This document shows positions 54,092 to 62,803 of a stretch of DNA of 64,000 bases, piece by piece; within the stretch, counting starts at the first letter, position 1; every line of letters starts with the position of its first letter. The position numbers and the translations under genes are program-made. Source of the DNA: Bacteroidales bacterium (GTDB lineage: Bacteria; Bacteroidota; Bacteroidia; Bacteroidales; FEN-979); the NCBI GenBank assembly GCA_025355465.1, contig JANXZO010000033.1, positions 1-64,000 of the forward strand, written 5' to 3'. The notes beneath the pieces are model-generated. The model saw only the letters and a list, made by a program, of their open reading frames with translations. It was not told where the DNA came from and searched no databases.

Positions 54092-55678
54092 ATGATAAGA
54101 ACACTTTCCCTTTTTTTAATATCCTTCCTGCTTTTGAACTCAGGAGTTCGGAGTCAGCAAATGGTGGTTTCAACGGCAACGTCTGTAATTACTCCACAAC
54201 TCCTTCAGGAATATATCGGATACCTGGCTTCCGATTCAATGAAGGGTCGCAATACGCCCAGTCCTGGTCTCGATTCGGCGGCAGTCTACATCGCCGGCCA
54301 TTTTAAATCATCCGGGCTGAAACCCCTGAATGGCAGTTATTATCAGGATCTCGATTTTTGTTACTTCAACCTGGCGGAAGGCAGCGCATTGACCCTAACG
54401 GGAGCCGATGGAGTAAAGGAGTTTACATTAAAGAATGATTTTGTTCCCTATGATATGACCGGTAACGGATCGTTGGCGGCGCAGGTTGTATTTGCAGGCT
54501 ATGGAATTACCGCCCCGCAATTTAACTACGATGATTACCAGGGGATTGAGGTAAAGGGAAAGATCGTATTGATTCTCAGGCAGGAGCCGGGGCAAACAGA
54601 TTCGACCCGGAAGGAATTCGGCGGGAAGGATCTTACGAAATATGCCGGCCTGGCAGAAAAGCAGAAAAGAGCTGCGGAACTTGGAGCCGCCGGAATCCTC
54701 GTAGTATCCGGTCCGTTGAACTATACTTCGATGCGGCCACGCGGGTTCCCATGGCCTTCACTTTCGAAAACCATCCCCCATGATGTGTTGCCGCTGCACC
54801 GGTGTACAGAGGATCCGGCCAAAATTCCCATGGTACAGGTAGGTGAAAAGGTGATTGTCGCATTGTTTGGCAGCACAGATTCGTTGCGGCGAATTCAGCA
54901 ACTTATCGAAACAACCATGAAGCCCCATTCTTTCACCGTCGGGAACAAAACGATGGACCTGAAAGTTGGGCTCACGAAAACTCCGCTGGGAGGTCGCAAC
55001 GTAATTGGTTACCTTGAGGGATCTGACCCGGAGCTGAAGAAAGAGGCCATTGTTATCGGAGCACATTATGATCACGTTGGGTTTATCGAAAGCGCCAAAC
55101 CCGATACAGACTATATTTATAACGGCGCCGACGACAATGCTTCCGGTACGTCAGGCGTTATTGCCCTTGCCAAAGCCTTTGCGGCCATGCCGGAAAAGCC
55201 GAAACGGAGTGTTATTTTCATGGCTTACGCAGGTGAGGAGAAGGGTTTGCTCGGATCAGCAACCTATGTGGGTAATCCATTATGGCCGCTAAAGGAAACC
55301 ATGGCCATGCTTAACCTCGACATGATCAGCCGCAATCACCCCGATTCCCTTGAAATCATCGGCGCCCGGCAGAATCCAGACCTTGCAAAGATCATCCGTA
55401 AACAAAATAAGAAGATCGGATTTATCCTGGAGGAGAGCAAGGGTAAATCAATGGGCGGAGGGAGTGACCACTATAACTTTTACAAGAAAGAGATCCCCGA
55501 CATCTTTTTCTTCGCAGGCTTGCACAAGGATTATCACCAGGTTGGCGACAACCCAGACAAGATCGATGCCGGTAAAGCAGCAAGAGTATCGCGACTGGCA
55601 TTCCTTACGGCGTGGTACCTGGCCAACGACAAGAAACACTACAAACTGATTTCCGGAAAAGGTGATGACGACGAATAG
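54092..55678 (+). CDS. Secreted M28-family metallopeptidase, 528 aa
   Basis: ATG 54092 starts a proper signal peptide (MIRTLSLFLISFLLLNSGVR); ATG 54068 would add 8 residues. The M28 di-zinc site is visible: HYDHVGF, NGADDNASGTSG, MAYAGEEKGLLGS, LNLDMISRN and GGGSDHYNF supply the His, Asp, Glu, Asp and His ligands. A protease-associated (PA) domain appears to be inserted in the first half (about residues 130-230). The enzyme is probably an aminopeptidase of the periplasm or surface. A CDGSH gene follows 24 bases later, and a second peptidase gene is close by. Confidence 0.9.
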   Translation: MIRTLSLFLISFLLLNSGVRSQQMVVSTATSVITPQLLQEYIGYLASDSMKGRNTPSPGLDSAAVYIAGHFKSSGLKPLNGSYYQDLDFCYFNLAEGSALTLTGADGVKEFTLKNDFVPYDMTGNGSLAAQVVFAGYGITAPQFNYDDYQGIEVKGKIVLILRQEPGQTDSTRKEFGGKDLTKYAGLAEKQKRAAELGAAGILVVSGPLNYTSMRPRGFPWPSLSKTIPHDVLPLHRCTEDPAKIPMVQVGEKVIVALFGSTDSLRRIQQLIETTMKPHSFTVGNKTMDLKVGLTKTPLGGRNVIGYLEGSDPELKKEAIVIGAHYDHVGFIESAKPDTDYIYNGADDNASGTSGVIALAKAFAAMPEKPKRSVIFMAYAGEEKGLLGSATYVGNPLWPLKETMAMLNLDMISRNHPDSLEIIGARQNPDLAKIIRKQNKKIGFILEESKGKSMGGGSDHYNFYKKEIPDIFFFAGLHKDYHQVGDNPDKIDAGKAARVSRLAFLTAWYLANDKKHYKLISGKGDDDE

Positions 55679-55702
55679 GAATAATTCACAATAACTGAAA
55701 CC

Positions 55703-55897
55703 ATGGAGCAAGAAAACGAAATTATCGCAGAAGTGATGAAAAATGGCCCTTTGCTGATACACGGCAACATTACAGTAAAGGACAAGGAGGGCAACGAGTC
55801 GAAACGGGAGAACGTGACCGCCTTCTGCCGGTGCGGAGTTTCCAAAAATAAACCCTACTGCGACGGGGCACACTACAATATCAACTTTAAAGGATAA
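55703..55897 (+). CDS. CDGSH iron-sulfur domain protein, 64 aa
   Basis: The small product ends in the CDGSH motif C-R-C-G-x-S-x-x-K-P-Y-C-D-G-x-H (residues about 42-57), whose three Cys and one His bind a 2Fe-2S cluster. The N-terminal part is short, with no signal peptide. The role is likely redox or iron-sulfur transfer in the cytoplasm. Family members are small, so 64 residues is normal. It lies between secreted peptidase and DUF6263 genes with no obvious functional link. Confidence 0.93.
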   Translation: MEQENEIIAEVMKNGPLLIHGNITVKDKEGNESKRENVTAFCRCGVSKNKPYCDGAHYNINFKG

Positions 55898-55928
55898 AAT
55901 CAATAACCCGATCACATAAATCCTGATT

Positions 55929-56768
55929 ATGAAAAAAATAATGAATCATTTCTCACTGCTTGTTGTTTTAACTTTCGTTTCCTTAAATGCCGTAAGCCAG
56001 GATTCCACCAAACTGGAATATAAATACAAAGCCGGTAATACCTACCGGTACAAGAGTCTTTCATCCTATGACATGGTGCAGGAGATGAACGGACAGGAGA
56101 TGAAGATGTCGGGAGAAAGTACAAGTATCATAAAAATGGAAGTCACCGCGGTGTCGGCCGATGGCAATATATCCGCTGTCAACTCCTTCGAGGAGATGAA
56201 AACCATCATTAAAAATGCGATGATGGACACCACCATGGAGCAAAAGGAGCTGATTGGTAAACGGGGCAGGGTTACCTTCAGCAAATACGGTACTGAACTT
56301 AAGAAAGAGGTGATCGACACCATTACCACAAAAGGATTCTCCTCGGGTGCAAATACATTGCTCACCCTGGGATTGGTCCGGCTATCTGAAGGTCGTGTGG
56401 CGACCGGTTGCAAATGGTCGGCAAGCCAAACCGATACTGTAAAGATGGGAGAGGGGAGTACTATTAGCATCAGCCAGACAGAGTACTCATATATTGGAAC
56501 AGAGCAGAAAGACAACCGCGACTGCTATAAGCTTGCGTTTGTATCGAAGTCGGAAACCACCGGCAAGATGAAGCAAATGGGCATGGATATTTTTATAGAA
56601 GGGACCGGCGATACCAGCGGCTTAGCCTGGATTGACCGAAACGAAGGTATCCTGGTTAACAAGGAGAGCAGTTCCACCCAGGAAATGACCTATGCCGTGA
56701 CAGGCCAGATGAAAATGTCCATCCCCTCAACCCAGACGATCAAGTCTACATACACCCTTGTAAAATGA
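55929..56768 (+). CDS. DUF6263-like secreted protein, 279 aa
   Basis: A signal peptide (FSLLVVLTFVSLNAVSQ) precedes a beta-rich domain resembling DUF6263, with the repeated Met-rich segments QEMNGQEMKMSGES and NAMMDTTMEQKELIGKRG. No catalytic motif is evident. The protein is probably periplasmic or surface located. Its stop overlaps the start of the next peptidase gene by 4 bases, so they are translationally coupled, which suggests a related role. I do not know the function. Confidence 0.65.
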   Translation: MKKIMNHFSLLVVLTFVSLNAVSQDSTKLEYKYKAGNTYRYKSLSSYDMVQEMNGQEMKMSGESTSIIKMEVTAVSADGNISAVNSFEEMKTIIKNAMMDTTMEQKELIGKRGRVTFSKYGTELKKEVIDTITTKGFSSGANTLLTLGLVRLSEGRVATGCKWSASQTDTVKMGEGSTISISQTEYSYIGTEQKDNRDCYKLAFVSKSETTGKMKQMGMDIFIEGTGDTSGLAWIDRNEGILVNKESSSTQEMTYAVTGQMKMSIPSTQTIKSTYTLVK

Positions 56769-58099
56769 ATTCGCGTTTTGGGTATTGGTTTCTGCTGATC
56801 ATTGTTTTCGGATCGTTGAGATTGAACGCTCAGAATTGCCCGGTTGAAGGAATAACTGCCGGGGAGTATGCCTCCAGACGGCAGGCATTGATTTCTCTCC
56901 TCGATACCACCTCCGTTTTTGTCATCCGGGCGCCTGACGCGACCTCCGAATACGAACAGATGCATTACAGGCAGGATCGTGATTTCCTCTACCTTACCGG
57001 CGTCGCGTCACCGGGTTACACCTTGCTGGTCATCCCGCGTGGCATAACCATGGGAGGGAGACAAGTGCGATCGCTTCTTTTTGCACCCGCAGCATACCTT
57101 GGGTCAATGAATACCTTTTCGGGTTCAGAAGTTCCCCATCGGATGTTTGCCGGAAAGGCAGATTCGGTGATCGACAGTGATGCATTCCGTAAGATTTTCC
57201 AACAGGTGATGACGGGTACCAGAAAGCTTTACTACGCGGCTCCGGGGCTTTCTTTTGCACACGACTGGCTGAACGATAAGCCTTACTTTCTTGAAAAGGA
57301 GATCAACAAACGGTTGAAGACAAATTCCGTCGGATTGAAAATATCAAAAGCCTCCTCACTGGTTGCAAAGTTAAGGCAGGTCAAGTCGCCCGGGGAGTTA
57401 GAGCTTATCCGGAAAGCTATTAAAATGACCGGTGAAGGACTCGAAAAGGCGATGGCCGATTGCAAACCGGGGATATGGGAATACCAGATTCAGGCTGATA
57501 TTGAATTTGTCATGACCGATCAGGGTGCAGCATGCCCATCCTTCCCCAGCATTGTGGGTGCCGGTAAAAACAGTCTTAGTCCGCACTACATGAGCAACCA
57601 TTGCCAGGCTCTTGACGGGGAGGTGATGGTAATGGATGTTGGTGCGGAATATTGTGGGTATGCTGCGGATATTACCCGTACGATTCCGGTTTCGGGAAAA
57701 TTCACGAAAGCTCAGCGATCGGTATATTCAACGGTACTGAACGTTCAGGAGGCGCTCATTAATATGGTCAGGCCGGGAATTACAATGTCGGAAATCGATC
57801 GCAAGGCTGTGGAATTTATTGCAGAGGCGGGTTATAAAAAGTACAACATTCATGGAGTTACCCACCCGGTTGGTTTGGATGTTCACGATGTTTATGTATC
57901 GGATACCTTGCTCCCCGGCATGGTGATCACCATTGAACCCGGATTGTATATTCCTGAGGCAGATACCCTGTTACCACCTGCTTTCCGGATGACCGGAGTA
58001 CGTATTGAAGACGATGTTCTGGTTACCCCTACAGGCCATGAAGTCCTTTCAGAGGGGATACCAAAGTCCATTGCGGATATTGAGCGGCGAATGAAGTGA
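56765..58099 (+). CDS. Exported M24-family Xaa-Pro aminopeptidase, 444 aa
   Basis: The enzyme removes N-terminal residues before proline. A signal peptide (FLLIIVFGSLRLNAQ) is present. An N-terminal AMP_N domain (about 25-170) contains MHYRQDRDFLYLTGV, and the pita-bread domain has all five metal ligands: Asp291 and Asp302 in VMDVGAEYCGYAADITRT, His367 in THPVGLDVHD, Glu391 in TIEPGLY and Glu415 in RIEDDVLV. It is coupled to the upstream DUF6263-like gene and may act with the M28 enzyme in peptide use. It converges with the GH13 gene. Confidence 0.94.
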   Translation: MNSRFGYWFLLIIVFGSLRLNAQNCPVEGITAGEYASRRQALISLLDTTSVFVIRAPDATSEYEQMHYRQDRDFLYLTGVASPGYTLLVIPRGITMGGRQVRSLLFAPAAYLGSMNTFSGSEVPHRMFAGKADSVIDSDAFRKIFQQVMTGTRKLYYAAPGLSFAHDWLNDKPYFLEKEINKRLKTNSVGLKISKASSLVAKLRQVKSPGELELIRKAIKMTGEGLEKAMADCKPGIWEYQIQADIEFVMTDQGAACPSFPSIVGAGKNSLSPHYMSNHCQALDGEVMVMDVGAEYCGYAADITRTIPVSGKFTKAQRSVYSTVLNVQEALINMVRPGITMSEIDRKAVEFIAEAGYKKYNIHGVTHPVGLDVHDVYVSDTLLPGMVITIEPGLYIPEADTLLPPAFRMTGVRIEDDVLVTPTGHEVLSEGIPKSIADIERRMK

Positions 58100-58106
58100 T
58101 TTTTTT

Positions 58107-59585
58107 TCAGAAGGTGTTGAATCGCAGGAAGTGGAACCCCCAGGGCAGAAGGTTTACATAAAGTCCGGCCCCTACCAGTTCATCTCCATGGCGGTCGAAG
58201 ACCTCTCCTGAAAAAGAGTCGGAAAGCCGCCAGAATTGATTTCGCAGATCATCCCATGGAATGGCTACTCTCCCCTCTGAGAGCGTCTCTGAAAAGTTTA
58301 CCACCAGGAGAAACCGCTGGGTTTCGAATTCACGGCACCATGCTGCAAGATTCCTTACCGTGGAATTTCCGTACCATCCGTTAACCGATAATAGTTGCCA
58401 GGTACCGTCATGAAACATCGGATCGGCAATTTCTTCCAGGAGTTTTCCATAAAATGAAACCATGCAAGCATCAGGCGGTTCCTCAGGCCGGCGTCGCAGA
58501 AATACCGGCAGCTTTACTTTCCTGCCTTCGAACTGTCCTTCGTGGAAGATTTTCGCTCCGGGCAGCGTTGCAACAGAAACTGCCAGTGCGCACTCTTTAT
58601 CGGCCGAAAAAAGTGCAGCCGCCCTTGGTTCGTCGTGGTTCTCAATGAACCGCACCAGTTTATCCTGGAAATGGTCATCAGCCGTAAGGTGCAAACGGAT
58701 TCCTTCTGCATCGCCTTGTTCAAAGCGGTCGTAAAGACGCTTGTCATAACAATAATCGAATCCCTGCTGCTGCAACACCCATTCCATCTCCCAATATGCT
58801 TCTGCAATAAAGATGAACCCGGGGTTGACGCGCTTTACCGCCGGAATCATTGCCTCCCAATATTCGAACTGCGGAGCAGGTCCGGCGCGTTTGCCCCAGG
58901 TGCGTTCAACAATACTGTTCACCATCAGCATGGCCATATCACATCGCACTCCATCGCACATCCCTGCAATGCCGGTGAGCGTTTCTGTTACTGCTTCGCG
59001 AAGCGCCGGATAGAATGCATTGACCTGCAGTACATCCTGCCAGGCAGGGTAAAACGGATCCTTACCACAGGCAAAGATATAACCGCCGATCTGCACGTAG
59101 GAAGTGGGATCATCCCTCAGATCCTCCTTACTTCCCTGGATGAAATAGTCGGGGAAGCTGGTTACCCAGGGATGGTCGTGTGCCAGATGATTCGGAACAA
59201 AATCGAGGATCAGTTTAATGTTACGTGCCGCAAGTTGACGGCGGGCCTCAGCAAGTCCTTCGTTCCCTCCGAGAAAATCATCAACAGAATATCGTCTTAC
59301 ACAGTAAGGGGATCCGACATTGTCGGCAAAAGTAAAATCCGGAAGCGCCCGGCGGAAGTCTGACAAATTTCCTTCGTGGTGATTGGAAATGGCAATTCCG
59401 GCAGGACTGCGTTCCCAGACCCCCATAAACCATACAGCTTCAATTTTCAGCCGGGCGAGCTGGTCCCAGGTATCCTCACCGACACTGGCCAGGGTGACAG
59501 GCTCTCCGGCCGCGGCTGACAATTCTTCGAGCCAGACGCGGGTATTGATCTCATAAATTGCAGGATTTGTTCTCCAGGAGCTCAT
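58107..59585 (-). CDS. Cytoplasmic GH13 alpha-amylase-family glycoside hydrolase, 492 aa
   Basis: The (beta/alpha)8 enzyme of family GH13 acts on alpha-glucans or related sugars. The catalytic set is complete: nucleophile Asp216 (DGVRCDMAM), acid/base Glu262 (FIAEAYWE) and Asp318 (IENHDEPR); the first conserved region is LILDFVPNHLAHDHPW. There is no signal peptide, so it is cytoplasmic. The closing beta domain (about 430-492) is short. The length of 492 residues is a little small. Substrate and mode cannot be read from the sequence. It shares no operon with the following plus-strand sugar genes. Confidence 0.9.
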   Translation of the reverse strand: MSSWRTNPAIYEINTRVWLEELSAAAGEPVTLASVGEDTWDQLARLKIEAVWFMGVWERSPAGIAISNHHEGNLSDFRRALPDFTFADNVGSPYCVRRYSVDDFLGGNEGLAEARRQLAARNIKLILDFVPNHLAHDHPWVTSFPDYFIQGSKEDLRDDPTSYVQIGGYIFACGKDPFYPAWQDVLQVNAFYPALREAVTETLTGIAGMCDGVRCDMAMLMVNSIVERTWGKRAGPAPQFEYWEAMIPAVKRVNPGFIFIAEAYWEMEWVLQQQGFDYCYDKRLYDRFEQGDAEGIRLHLTADDHFQDKLVRFIENHDEPRAAALFSADKECALAVSVATLPGAKIFHEGQFEGRKVKLPVFLRRRPEEPPDACMVSFYGKLLEEIADPMFHDGTWQLLSVNGWYGNSTVRNLAAWCREFETQRFLLVVNFSETLSEGRVAIPWDDLRNQFWRLSDSFSGEVFDRHGDELVGAGLYVNLLPWGFHFLRFNTF

Positions 59586-59627
59586 GACGAAGGTTTTTAT
59601 TGAACCGCAATACCCTGCCGGGGATGG

Positions 59628-60416
59628 TTACGCGTTCCAGATTTTAAGGTGAGATTCTATAAAATCGACCACCTGCTGATGTGCTGCCTTGCCGTTTCCG
59701 GTTACCGGAATGGGGTCGCCAAAGGCTATGTGGATGGGTTTGTTGCGGTCGATCGGCCCCAGGTATTTGGTGAACTTCCCATGTCCCCAAAAATCGGTTT
59801 TTATGGCCACCGGAATTACCTGGACTCCAGCCCTGGCAGACAGTTTCGTTCCCAATGAATTAAACTCTCCCGGACGGAATTCGACCCTGCGGGTACTCTG
59901 CGGAAAGATGACGATGGATATGCCGTTCTTCAGCATCTCCATCCCCCGGGTCATGACGATCTGGAAGTCTTCACGCGGATTCTCGCGGCTGAGTACGATT
60001 GGCTTCCGTGAACGCATCACATCACTGAACGCCCAATGTTTAATAAGCGCATCCTTTACCACGAACGTAATGTCGATCAGGGGCTGGATGATTCCCGGAA
60101 AAATCATGGTCTCGAGCGTACTCATGTGGTTGCTCAGGAAGAGTACAGGTCCTTTACATTTACGGATGTTATCCATTCCCGTGATGTGAAAGCGGCCGCC
60201 GCACCGTTCAACAAGGGTAAAGACGTCGTGGGAAGAGTCGACCCAGTATTTTGTGTCGTACAGCCCCTTCCTGGCGGCAGTCCTCGATGTAAAGACGATA
60301 CGCAGATATTGAGCCATCAGGTAAAATCGGGAGCTGAGCAATAGCCGGTCTAACAGAATCCGGGGGGTGTCAGGCGATGTATGGTATTCGTTTTTACTAT
60401 AAATATCTTTTCTCAC
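59628..60416 (-). CDS. PlsC-like acyltransferase with HX4E motif, 262 aa
   Basis: The protein is a lysophospholipid/1-acylglycerol-3-phosphate acyltransferase-like enzyme. The catalytic motif reads NHMSTLE, that is HX4E instead of the usual HX4D, and the FPEGTRS motif reads FPQSTRR. Both changes look like a subfamily feature, not decay, because the rest of the protein is well conserved. A GTG at 60416 is the start (MRKDIYSKNEY); a later ATG at 60317 is possible. It probably acylates an unusual acceptor at the inner membrane. A TACTTTTG promoter lies upstream. Confidence 0.8.
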   Translation of the reverse strand: MRKDIYSKNEYHTSPDTPRILLDRLLLSSRFYLMAQYLRIVFTSRTAARKGLYDTKYWVDSSHDVFTLVERCGGRFHITGMDNIRKCKGPVLFLSNHMSTLETMIFPGIIQPLIDITFVVKDALIKHWAFSDVMRSRKPIVLSRENPREDFQIVMTRGMEMLKNGISIVIFPQSTRRVEFRPGEFNSLGTKLSARAGVQVIPVAIKTDFWGHGKFTKYLGPIDRNKPIHIAFGDPIPVTGNGKAAHQQVVDFIESHLKIWNA

Positions 60417-60464
60417 AAAAAAACCGCATTTTCACAAGACCTGTTAAGGTTATGTTTTGTCAGA

Positions 60465-60472
60465 CAAAAGTA
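60465..60472 (-). promoter_or_regulatory. -7 element of the HX4E acyltransferase gene
   Basis: The minus strand reads TACTTTTG, a perfect TAnnTTTG match, 48 bases before the GTG start. Confidence 0.6.
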
Positions 60473-60661
60473 CAAACTTTTCCATCTTCCGACCGCTGCT
60501 CCTGTTAATTTTAGGATTAATTTTTTGGGTAGCTACCAATGCGGTCTTCGTTTTTCCAATGCAGACAGCACACAGCAGAACACACTGAATGGTATTCCTG
60601 TCGGTTAAAAACAATTTGGACAAAAGATACATTAAACACACATTTTTCATAATATTGTTAG

Positions 60662-62803
60662 ATGAATCAACACGCCATAAAACGTTTTCTCCTTTTTGTA
60701 TTTTTCCAATGTCTACTGCTGGGTTTTTACATACCGGCTGCAGCAGAAGTCAGGTTGCCGTCAATCCTTGCGTCGGGCATGGTGTTGCAGCAGAACACGA
60801 CGGTTACGGTTTGGGGGTGGGCGGATGCCGGGGAAAAAGTGACCGTGGAAGCCAGCTGGCTGGTCGAGAAACCGGAGGTGGTTGCCGGTGCTGACGGGAA
60901 ATGGCAGGTAAAGATCCCGACAGGTTCTGCCGGGGGACCCCATTCGCTGACCATTTCAGGAGAAAACAAAGTCGTATTGACCGACATTCTTTTCGGAGAG
61001 GTGTGGGTCTGTTCCGGACAATCAAACATGGAGTTTACCATCAAGATGCTGGGAGGCTGGAAATACTGCAAGGCCGACCGAAGGGATCTCCGGAAGAACG
61101 ACTATTCCGCCATCCGCTTGTGCCAGGTGCGAAAGGCAACTTCAGAAGTCCCGGTTGATACCTGTTCCGCCTCCTGGTCGAAGGCTGGTGAGCAACGTGT
61201 TGCTGATTTCAGTGCCACCGCATTTTTCTTTGCACGTACCCTTTATAACTGGCTTCATGTGCCCATCGGAGTCATCTCCTCCAACTGGGGAGGTACACCT
61301 GCCGAAGCATGGACTGAAAAAACCTTCCTGGAGGCCGACCCGAACCTTAGTTATTACCTGAATGCTCCAAACGGACAAAAATGGGATGCCGGAAAACCCT
61401 CGTTCCTCTACAATGCAATGATCAACCCCTTGCTCAATTACACCATTCGAGGGGTGATCTGGTACCAGGGTGAAACGAACATTTACGATGCTGATTTGTA
61501 CCGCGAACTGTTCACAACCACCATTAAAAGTTGGCGGAAAGCCTGGAACCTCGGTGATTTTCCCTTCTGTTTCGTGCAGATTGCACCTTATGATTATGGA
61601 GAACCGTTTCCCGCAGCCGCTTATCTGCGTGAAGCACAACTTAAAAGCTTAACCTTGCCCAACACAGGGATGGCTGTTACGATGGATATCGGGGATGCGA
61701 AAAACATTCACCCAAAAAACAAGCAGGAAGTTGGATTACGGCTTGGATTACTGGCTCTTGAGAAAACTTACCGGGATTCAACAGTTCGTTCCACGGGACC
61801 TGTGTACCAAAGTATGAGGCGGGAAGGGAGTGCGATCCGCCTGGTTTTCGACAACGCAACACAGGGGCTTACAACCAATGAACCGGTGCTGACCGGGTTT
61901 ACAATCGCCGGATCCGATGGTCACTTCAGACCGGCTTTGGCAAAGATAGATGGCAATACCGTAGTTGTATCGAACGATACGGTGGAATATCCCATGAATG
62001 TGAGGTTTGCCTTCACAAATTCCTCCCCCGGCGCACTTTATAACCTTGCCGGGTTACCGGCCTCCTCCTTCCGCACAGATTCAATTCCGCTTCTGGTAAG
62101 AAATGTCCACATTGCCTTCACAACCGACAGCATAAAAAAAGTGACCACCGCGGCGCTTACCTGTCTTGACTCTTCATGTAAGATCAGGTATACCCTCGAT
62201 GGGAGCGATCCTTCCATTCATTCGCCGATTTATTCCGCACCGTTGGTGATTGCCGGAACAAACCAGGTGAAGGCCAGGGCTTTTCATAAGGATGTCGCTT
62301 CGGAAACAATAACAACCTCGCATTTTGAGATGCATCTTGGCGTCGGAAAGAAAATTTCAGTTGTCAACCCCTGGTCTCCTCGGTATGCAGGTGGTACAAA
62401 CGCCTTACTTGATGGCATCCGCGGATCAGCTGAAAACTGGGGAGATCAATGGCAAGGGTATCAGGGTGTTGATTTTGAAGGAATTGTGGATCTTGGAAAA
62501 AGCACCCGGGTAAGCAATGTATCCGTTGGTTTTCTGCAGGATAGTCCTTCGTGGATTTTTCTGCCGGAGAAAGTTACACTCAGTTATTCCGAGGATGGGG
62601 TCAGTTTCATACCACTTCAATCATATTCTCCGCAAGAATCGAAGAGAAGGACCGATGCATTGATCCGGAATTTTTCATGGCAGGTCAATGTAAACCTCCG
62701 GTATCTTCGAATCGGCGCAAAAAATACAGGTACCTGTCCGTCCTGGCACCAGGGGAAAGGTGGCAAAGCCTGGATCTTCGCTGATGAAATTGTGATAAAA
62801 TGA
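60662..62803 (+). CDS. Sialate O-acetylesterase-like SGNH hydrolase, 713 aa
   Basis: A signal peptide (LLFVFFQCLLLGFYIPAAA) leads to an SGNH esterase domain: block I CSGQSNMEF with nucleophile Ser121, WYQGETN, and the catalytic DAKNIHPKNK with Asp345 and His350. It probably removes O-acetyl groups from sialic acid or other acetylated sugars. After about residue 470 comes an FN3/CHB_HEX_C-like segment (IRYTLDGSDPSIHSPIY) and a C-terminal F5/8-type carbohydrate-binding domain (about 575-713). It overlaps the next gene by 4 bases, so the two enzymes are coupled. No susC/susD genes are in the window. Confidence 0.85.
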   Translation: MNQHAIKRFLLFVFFQCLLLGFYIPAAAEVRLPSILASGMVLQQNTTVTVWGWADAGEKVTVEASWLVEKPEVVAGADGKWQVKIPTGSAGGPHSLTISGENKVVLTDILFGEVWVCSGQSNMEFTIKMLGGWKYCKADRRDLRKNDYSAIRLCQVRKATSEVPVDTCSASWSKAGEQRVADFSATAFFFARTLYNWLHVPIGVISSNWGGTPAEAWTEKTFLEADPNLSYYLNAPNGQKWDAGKPSFLYNAMINPLLNYTIRGVIWYQGETNIYDADLYRELFTTTIKSWRKAWNLGDFPFCFVQIAPYDYGEPFPAAAYLREAQLKSLTLPNTGMAVTMDIGDAKNIHPKNKQEVGLRLGLLALEKTYRDSTVRSTGPVYQSMRREGSAIRLVFDNATQGLTTNEPVLTGFTIAGSDGHFRPALAKIDGNTVVVSNDTVEYPMNVRFAFTNSSPGALYNLAGLPASSFRTDSIPLLVRNVHIAFTTDSIKKVTTAALTCLDSSCKIRYTLDGSDPSIHSPIYSAPLVIAGTNQVKARAFHKDVASETITTSHFEMHLGVGKKISVVNPWSPRYAGGTNALLDGIRGSAENWGDQWQGYQGVDFEGIVDLGKSTRVSNVSVGFLQDSPSWIFLPEKVTLSYSEDGVSFIPLQSYSPQESKRRTDALIRNFSWQVNVNLRYLRIGAKNTGTCPSWHQGKGGKAWIFADEIVIK

